From NCBI GenBank assembly GCA_003427395.1, contig BFEA01000060.1, forward strand, positions 2,085,604 through 2,109,467: a DNA stretch of 23,864 nt, given 5' to 3'. Below the pieces are notes generated by a model that saw only the letters and a program-made list of their open reading frames with translations, had not been told where the DNA came from and searched no databases. Both the position numbers and the translations under genes were made by a program. The DNA is from Chara braunii (lineage: Eukaryota; Streptophyta; Charophyceae; Charales; Characeae). Positions 18,806 to 23,864 of this stretch are shown piece by piece. Every line of letters starts with the position of its first letter. The first letter of the stretch is position 1.

Positions 18806-19278
18806 ATTTTTTCTTACTCACCCCTGCGTACGCCTGTCTTGACCTGGTAGGGGATTCTAACGTCATGTAACTCGGTTGAGAAGATTGGGCAGGTTTCGGC
18901 CTGACTCCAAACCGCACAGGCTAGGTCGGCCTATGGCAGGAGATCGATCTCTAAGTTAGACTGGCTCAGGCTTGATGCCTTCATTTTGAGTACTTCACAC
19001 CTAGCTTAGAGGGAGTGCCCTATGGTTCGGGTTGACTCCTGCTAGATGCCTAAGCGTGGGGAGCAGCCACTTCTCTAGAGTAAGGACGATAGGTTATAGT
19101 TATCTCCATTTACAAAAGGTTGTTTTCGGTGATCTTTATCTACGATTGTTGTTCGATCCCCACCTATAGAGGATGGGAAGATGCTGCAGAATTTTTGTAG
19201 AATAGAGAGTTTTGTACGCACTATTGCCCCTATTAGTTCACTTTTGTGCTGCTTTAGAACTGAGTCTCACTAGTTCGG
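18806..19278. other. Unassigned stretch upstream of the decayed gene
   Basis: No open frame of note. A GTTCGATCC word at about 19152 resembles a tRNA B box, but no cloverleaf can be drawn around it. It could hold the original promoter or 5' leader of the decayed gene that follows; no clear TATA box was seen. Confidence 0.4.
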
Positions 19279-21696
19279 ATGTGGCCACTAGCGTCGGCCG
19301 AAGAGTATCCGGTTTTAACTGAGTGGTCTTATGAGTCTGCTGAACTTATAGAAGAAGATGTGGTCGAGTTCATCCTGTTGGCTCGTCCTACTCCTGGAGA
19401 GGATGGTTGTTATGGGTGGAGGTTGATACTTCTATGGCCGGGGTTTCGACTCTAGATGTTTCGCGTCATGAGCAGGCGTAATTGTAGGAGTACAATCATC
19501 GCAGGGACCGGTCAGGGAGAAGTGAAGGTGTTTGTCTCACGTGGCAAAAAAGGTCGCTCTTATCCTCGTAACGTGGCGATCATAGAGGCTGATAGATTGG
19601 GTAGAGAGATATCTTTAGGAGGACGTAGACGCCTTTAGGCTAGAGGAGGAGCAAGCGCTTCGTAGATGACCCAACGGGTTTCCTACTAGAACTATTATGG
19701 GGGATATCATGTTTGTGGAAGGTAAATTCTTCCTATACTCATACCGCAGGCTGATGACGGTTATTCCTTCCTTTGTAGTAGATGAGCAGTTTGGTGAGAT
19801 ATGAAGATTAGTAAAGTCGTATCTCACTTTGGAGGAGCTTTATATTTATTTTTTTTGGAGATCTGGACGTAGACTACTCTTACTACTCTTTAATGATCAT
19901 AGGATCACGTTGGGGAGATAAGGGGATGCAACTCATAAACTTGATCGGTTCCATAGCCCCTACTCCTTGTTGAGACTGGGCATTTCCCACGTCTTTAAAG
20001 TACAAGTATCCTTAACCTTCATATGTTTGGGATCTCATAGAGAGAGAGCTAAGAGTTGGGCCTGACTACATCAGTTTTGTGGCTAGAATCTTTGCTGACG
20101 ATTGGGACACGAGGTGAAGTGATGTTGTTATCTCTTCTCATCTTCTAGCACGATACTACGAGGGGATTGGAACGTCGGGCTATGGGGTGATCGACAAAGA
20201 TACCGATGACGACGATTGAGAGTCGGATTGGGACAACGCCGACGAGGTGGATTTCGAGTCAGAAGGCAATCATAACAATGAGATCAGAGAGGATGTCGTT
20301 GAGACGATTCGCTACCCAAGGATAGCGGTCGGATTTAGAGCATAGTCGCCTTGGACTCATAAGGACGTGCGAGAGAGACATAGTTGGTCTTGAATGGGCC
20401 GGCATACTATCTTCGTCAGTCACATATGTTCGAGTTATCAACTTACGAGTGATTGCGATTCATGTAGAGTAGAAATAGATTGAGCCTTACAATTCTTAAA
20501 TAGGATAGGGAGGAATGACATATTTCCATACGAAATTGTTAAGTACGATTATGTACAGAGAGGGGAGTTCGAACATGAACGGATGTACGTTTTCACCTAC
20601 CGATTTATAGATTTGGATGAGTATGATATGAGGAAATATTTGCCTGAAGTAAAAACAGGGGATTATCTATACTGTAGAAGTTGAAGGAGAGCTTCAGATT
20701 TGGTATTAGCCGAGAAGATACGTTTATAGAATAAAAGTAAGGTTGTTAGCTGGAGTACGATTGTGATGGTGTTTGAGGGAACTCCGACGCCTCTGATATA
20801 AGGAAGAAATCTCTCGGAATACGAATGGAATAAGATAGTACAATTTGCATTAAAATTGAAAAGGGTGGAGATAAGTTCGACTTAAATGGATGAAGATATG
20901 TGTAGTGAATCAGATGTGTGGTGGGCTTATTTGTTGACTCACAATTCATATTCCTACAAAGCCAGATTTTTTATAACACCTAGTGATAGTGCGCTTAGAT
21001 GTGATATACCTCTCCCCGTACAATTGGAGACATGTGGGAGGACTCTTATTGATTACAAGGGCACATGGTTGGCACCCGATGTTTATCTCTAGATGTTAGT
21101 GGCTGATGATTGTTAAGAGTCGGAACTTTTGGGGTTTTCGACGGACAAAAATTATAGGCTACCTTAGATTCGAGACTTCTTAGGAGATGGTGGAGATATG
21201 AAGTTTCAACACGATTAATTTTTATCCATATGCTCAGTCGCTCAATATCGGGTCGTTTATGACTCAAGTTGTGTTTGGGCCTCCTAGTCAAGGAATTTAT
21301 CAATTGGATGCTAGGAGGTGGACCTTGCTAAAATTTCAAATTGTTATTATTAAGCTGTATAGAGGTGTTACCATTCTAACTAGAGTTTTTTACGAGACAT
21401 TGAGCGCTCTCAGGCTACGGTTAGAACCTCGTTTTAGAGACGTATATTCTGCAATATGTACGCGATGGGGCCCTTTTGACGAAGACATGGTAAGATATGT
21501 GGTGAATGATACCTGTTGGAGAGATTGTCTTACGACAAACGATCTGGTTGAATTTTGTCCATGGCACGTAGAAGACAAATATGTCAGTCGAGAAGAACTA
21601 AAATTATTGTTACAGGAGGATTAAGTAAACTATGCCTGGTCGATAGACTCCTAGGACGCCCATACGAATACATTTGGTGAATGAAAATTTCACAGT

Positions 21697-21909
21697 GACA
21701 TTTTACTAAGGGTTCACATTGATAAAAATCTGAGTGAACCGGTGTGTTTAAGACTAGCGAGAGATTTTATCACCGAACAAAGGGCAGGTGTATTAACTTT
21801 TGTTACATTCCGAACGAAGATCCCCTATGAAGTTATGATATGGTATGGGGCATATCTACGTGCCGAGTTGTTTTTCAACGAGATAGTAATAGAGGCCAGA
21901 GCTAGAGTA
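21697..21909 (+). pseudogene. Internal 71-codon repeat, copy 1
   Basis: Part of the decayed gene. It aligns without gaps to 22199-22411: about 27 of 71 residues are identical and many others conservative. Shared positions include LRV near the start, C at position 17, L..RD.I.EQR.GVL in the middle, AE.F.NE, and a final RAR. The DNA is much less similar, with many differences at third codon positions (for example GAA/GAG, GGT/GGA, TTA/CTA in the EQR-GVL segment). A TGA follows at 21910. Confidence 0.65.
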
Positions 21910-22198
21910 TGAGGAAGCAAATTAAATCGCTATACTCGAATTAAGTATAACGCATGACTCCTCACTATACAGAGTTTGGGCGTCATATTCCTTGTGATGA
22001 GACCTCAAAGGTTCGACGTTATTGAGAGATAAAAATGATAAAAACCATCGGGTGATATTACGAAGTCTGGATCAAGAAGAAAGGCAATTGATTTAGAGAT
22101 GCCGACTTCCAACCGACGAGCATCTGTTGTTTTTCCAACGCCATTTGTCATACTTGCGTATGATTTTGAGACGGTTGGCGCGAGATGAGGTGACATTG

Positions 22199-22411
22199 AA
22201 GATTTTTCTGAGAGTAAGTGTTAACGAAGAGCTAGCAGATAGCGAGTGTGTTGACCTTGTCAGAGATGTGATATGGGAGCAAAGGCTAGGAGTACTACAA
22301 GAAATCATGACACCAAGACAAGTGTTCTATGGGGTAGTTGTTTGCATGAGAGGAGTGGTAAAAGCGGAGATATTTCAGAACGAGACATCAGCAGAGGTTA
22401 GAGCAAGGATG
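22199..22411 (+). pseudogene. Internal 71-codon repeat, copy 2
   Basis: Gapless partner of 21697-21909, 502 bases downstream and in a different current frame because of a later frameshift. Predicted mostly helical from its spacing of hydrophobic residues. It ends RARM followed by TAA at 22412. The sequence afterwards becomes strongly purine-rich and basic. Confidence 0.65.
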
Positions 22412-22917
22412 TAAGAGAGTAAAACAGAAAGTAAAGACAAAACAAAGGGGTAGGATGAAAGATATAAAAGTGAAAAAAGTGAAGGAAAAAATTATTGTAC
22501 AGGTGCTCACCAAAGTTAAAGAGTTGCGCGGGGATATTAGACATGATGGACTTGTACCGATGAGAGTAGCCTGCTTAGATGGGAACAAAGGATAAAAGAA
22601 TTGAAGAATATTTTAAAGGAAGAACAAGAATCGGTAAAGAGATGGAGAAACGAGTTTTTAGAGAGAATAGGGAGAAATCAAGGGAAGTCAAAACCGGTAG
22701 AATTGTTATAGGACTCAACACGAGAGAGCGAAGAAAAGTGAAGAGAAAGAACATAATGATTACACACGATGGGTAGCTGCACACTGAATTTGGAGGACAA
22801 ATTGGAAGGATCAGTTGCATATTTATGAATTCAGGTACAACATTCAGTGAGACTGAAGTTAACAGAAGAGACAAAATATTCTAGAACGGAAGTAAATGAT
22901 GTTAGGAAAAAAACGAT

Positions 22918-23184
22918 TTGACTTCAACAGAAAAATTGTGGCAAATTTTGAGGCAGGATGAACACATGTGGACACCATATTTTAATCGTTGGAACTGTGT
23001 TTATAAATTGTTTGGCGGGGGGGGGTCATGTGCTCTACCAAAAGTCAAGGAAACCAACGCTGACCAAATATTGGAAAAACCGAAACTGGTGTGTTCATCT
23101 GTTGGTCCAACCGTTGAAAGGATATTGGTCCAACTGTTGAACAATTGTAGAAAACTTGTTGAAAAGTTGTTGAAGAGTTGTTGA
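22918..23184 (+). other. Short open frame after the decayed gene
   Basis: Eighty-nine codons without a stop but also without an ATG at the beginning. The first part (TSTEKLWQILRQDEHMW, then PYFNRWNCVYKLF) looks protein-like and could be a further piece of the upstream decayed gene. The second half runs into G-rich and minisatellite sequence and is not convincing. No family recognised. Confidence 0.25.
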
Positions 23185-23268
23185 CACCTTGTTCAAACGT
23201 GTTGAAAACTTGTTGAAACGTGTTGAAAACTTGTTGAACTGTGTTGAAAGCTTGTTAAAACGTGTTCA
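23102..23268 (+). repeat. 21-bp minisatellite (GTTGAAAACTTGTTGAAACGT type)
   Basis: Clean 21-base units begin at 23202, 23223 and 23244. Upstream units are less regular, including TTGGTCCAAC(C/T)GTTGAA at 23102 and 23125. Because 21 is a multiple of three, an open frame (23189-23446) reads as heptads (KRVENLL), but a random 21-bp repeat would do the same. Confidence 0.8.
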
Positions 23269-23484
23269 CCTTTCGTACAAACCGCGTTCTATATTGGGGG
23301 AAAATTTGTTTTTTTTGGCTCATGTTGTGGGTTTTCGCGGTTTGTTCCCGTCCTTTTCTCCTGCTGGACGATACGCTATGCACTTTCGCAAATGTCAAGC
23401 GTTGGGTCTTTTAGCGGACCTGGCATGCAACGACATCAATGACTGAATATAGAGAGGTGCACGCGGGCGCGCGTGCGAGACACA
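23269..23484. other. Unassigned spacer
   Basis: Nothing recognisable; ends in an alternating GC/CG purine-pyrimidine stretch (GCGGGCGCGCGTGCG, about 23463) just before the GA repeat. Confidence 0.4.
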
Positions 23485-23485
23485 C

Positions 23486-23537
<52 letters not shown>

Positions 23538-23553
23538 AGAGAGAGAGAGAGAG
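23485..23553. repeat. (GA)n microsatellite
   Basis: Nearly pure GA dinucleotides over 69 bases with two short A-rich interruptions. Open frames across it (E/R on one strand, L/S on the other) are artefacts. Confidence 0.95.
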
Positions 23554-23821
23554 GACACCCCAAATTACAAGTACACAAAATGTTGTTGTTAGAGAAGTGT
23601 GCGCATTCAGCCACAGACCTGAGAGAGCCACAAAAAAATGAAATGGGTGCACATGACCTTCCCTTTCTCTTCGCATGACGACCAATGTTCTTCACTCTTT
23701 TCTCTGAGAACGTGTTTGTAATTGTTGTTTTGAAAAAAAATTAACGAAAAAATGGGGTTGACTACTACGTGCCATTTTTGGCGATAAAGTCGTCGTTCAA
23801 TGCCTTTGTGGCCCCCAGTAG
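23554..23821. other. Unassigned spacer
   Basis: No gene, RNA or repeat recognised in this stretch, apart from a short A run near 23732. Confidence 0.4.
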
Positions 23822-23827
23822 TAAACC

Positions 23828-23864
<37 letters not shown>
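23822..23864. promoter_or_regulatory. Telo-box-like AAACCCTA followed by CT tract at window edge
   Basis: GTAAACCCTA is followed directly by (CT)n from 23831 to the end of the window. In plants a telo-box next to a CT-rich tract is a common layout in promoter/5'-UTR regions of housekeeping genes. The window stops here, so it may equally be an ordinary microsatellite. Confidence 0.35.

Larger units (their letters stand above)
19279..22860 (+). pseudogene. Large decayed protein gene, family not recognised
   Basis: Protein-like sequence runs for about 3.6 kb in one direction, broken by in-frame stops and at least five frame changes. Approximate frame path: 19279-19620, 19619-20020, 20022-21235, 21259-21955, 21956-22430, then about 22440-22590 and 22574-22860. 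The longest unbroken pieces are 121 codons (21259-21624), about 95 codons before 21910, 95 codons (22127-22414), 69 codons (20886-21092) and 66 codons (20492-20690). An acidic stretch (DKDTDDDD, about 20198) lies in the first third, and a Lys/Glu-rich probable coiled coil (RWEQRIKELKNILKEEQES) near the end. Two 71-codon segments are repeats of one another (listed separately), which is the best proof that it was protein-coding. The start at 19279 is the first ATG after an in-frame TGA at 19261 and is tentative. No catalytic motif, zinc finger, reverse transcriptase, transposase or membrane segment is recognised. It could come from a transposon accessory ORF, an integrated virus, or a host gene. 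Confidence 0.6.

Noticed and set aside
19140-19175. tRNA B-box-like GTTCGATCC
   Set aside because: No matching A box at the right distance and no cloverleaf stems can be drawn.
23395-23695. Overlapping Leu/Ser-rich and Glu/Arg-rich frames
   Set aside because: They are translations of the GA microsatellite.

Overview
The window looks like intergenic, repeat-dominated nuclear DNA of a eukaryote, most likely a land plant. Supporting signs are a long-LTR retroelement whose primer-binding site matches the 3' end of plant-type tRNA-Asp, telo-box motifs (AAACCCTAA), GA/CT, poly-T and poly-C simple repeats, minisatellites, and coding remnants full of stops and frameshifts. There is no operon structure, rRNA, tRNA, CRISPR array or intact gene that I can defend. 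Base composition changes abruptly between blocks (C-rich, AT-rich, purine-rich), as expected of nested insertions of different ages. The species cannot be named from this sequence.

Layout. 1-2300: unassigned DNA with a pyrimidine tract, a proline-rich frame and a 16-base C run. About 2310-2640: a rearranged fragment of the same LTR family found further right. 3140-3496: a lone gag-like fragment. 3500-5199: unassigned, with two good hairpins. 5200-9092 (+) and 10749-14927 (-): two diverged copies of one roughly 4-kb LTR in convergent orientation. The 9093-10748 spacer is the 5' internal part of the right-hand element, including its primer-binding site (10728-10746). Each LTR carries an alternating ~123-bp tandem array, a set of ten dispersed short repeats, and a conserved small hairpin.

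14928-16990: C-rich DNA with diverged ~180-bp repeats, three of which carry a stem-loop, followed by a cluster of perfect palindromes. 16990-18480: AT-rich DNA with two telo-boxes, a GTAC-rich hairpin region and two long T runs. 18483-18805: a 24/25-bp minisatellite built on TATTCGAATA. 19279-22860: a long decayed protein-coding region, not recognised, with two gapless 71-codon repeats of each other near its C-terminal half. 23102-23864: a 21-bp minisatellite, a GA microsatellite, and a telo-box next to a CT tract at the window edge.

The genes do not work together as a system. The most interesting item is the decayed protein at 19279-22860: its two internal copies agree much better as protein than as DNA, so it was once a real, selected protein. 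The second is the convergent pair of giant LTRs with conserved internal repeat architecture.
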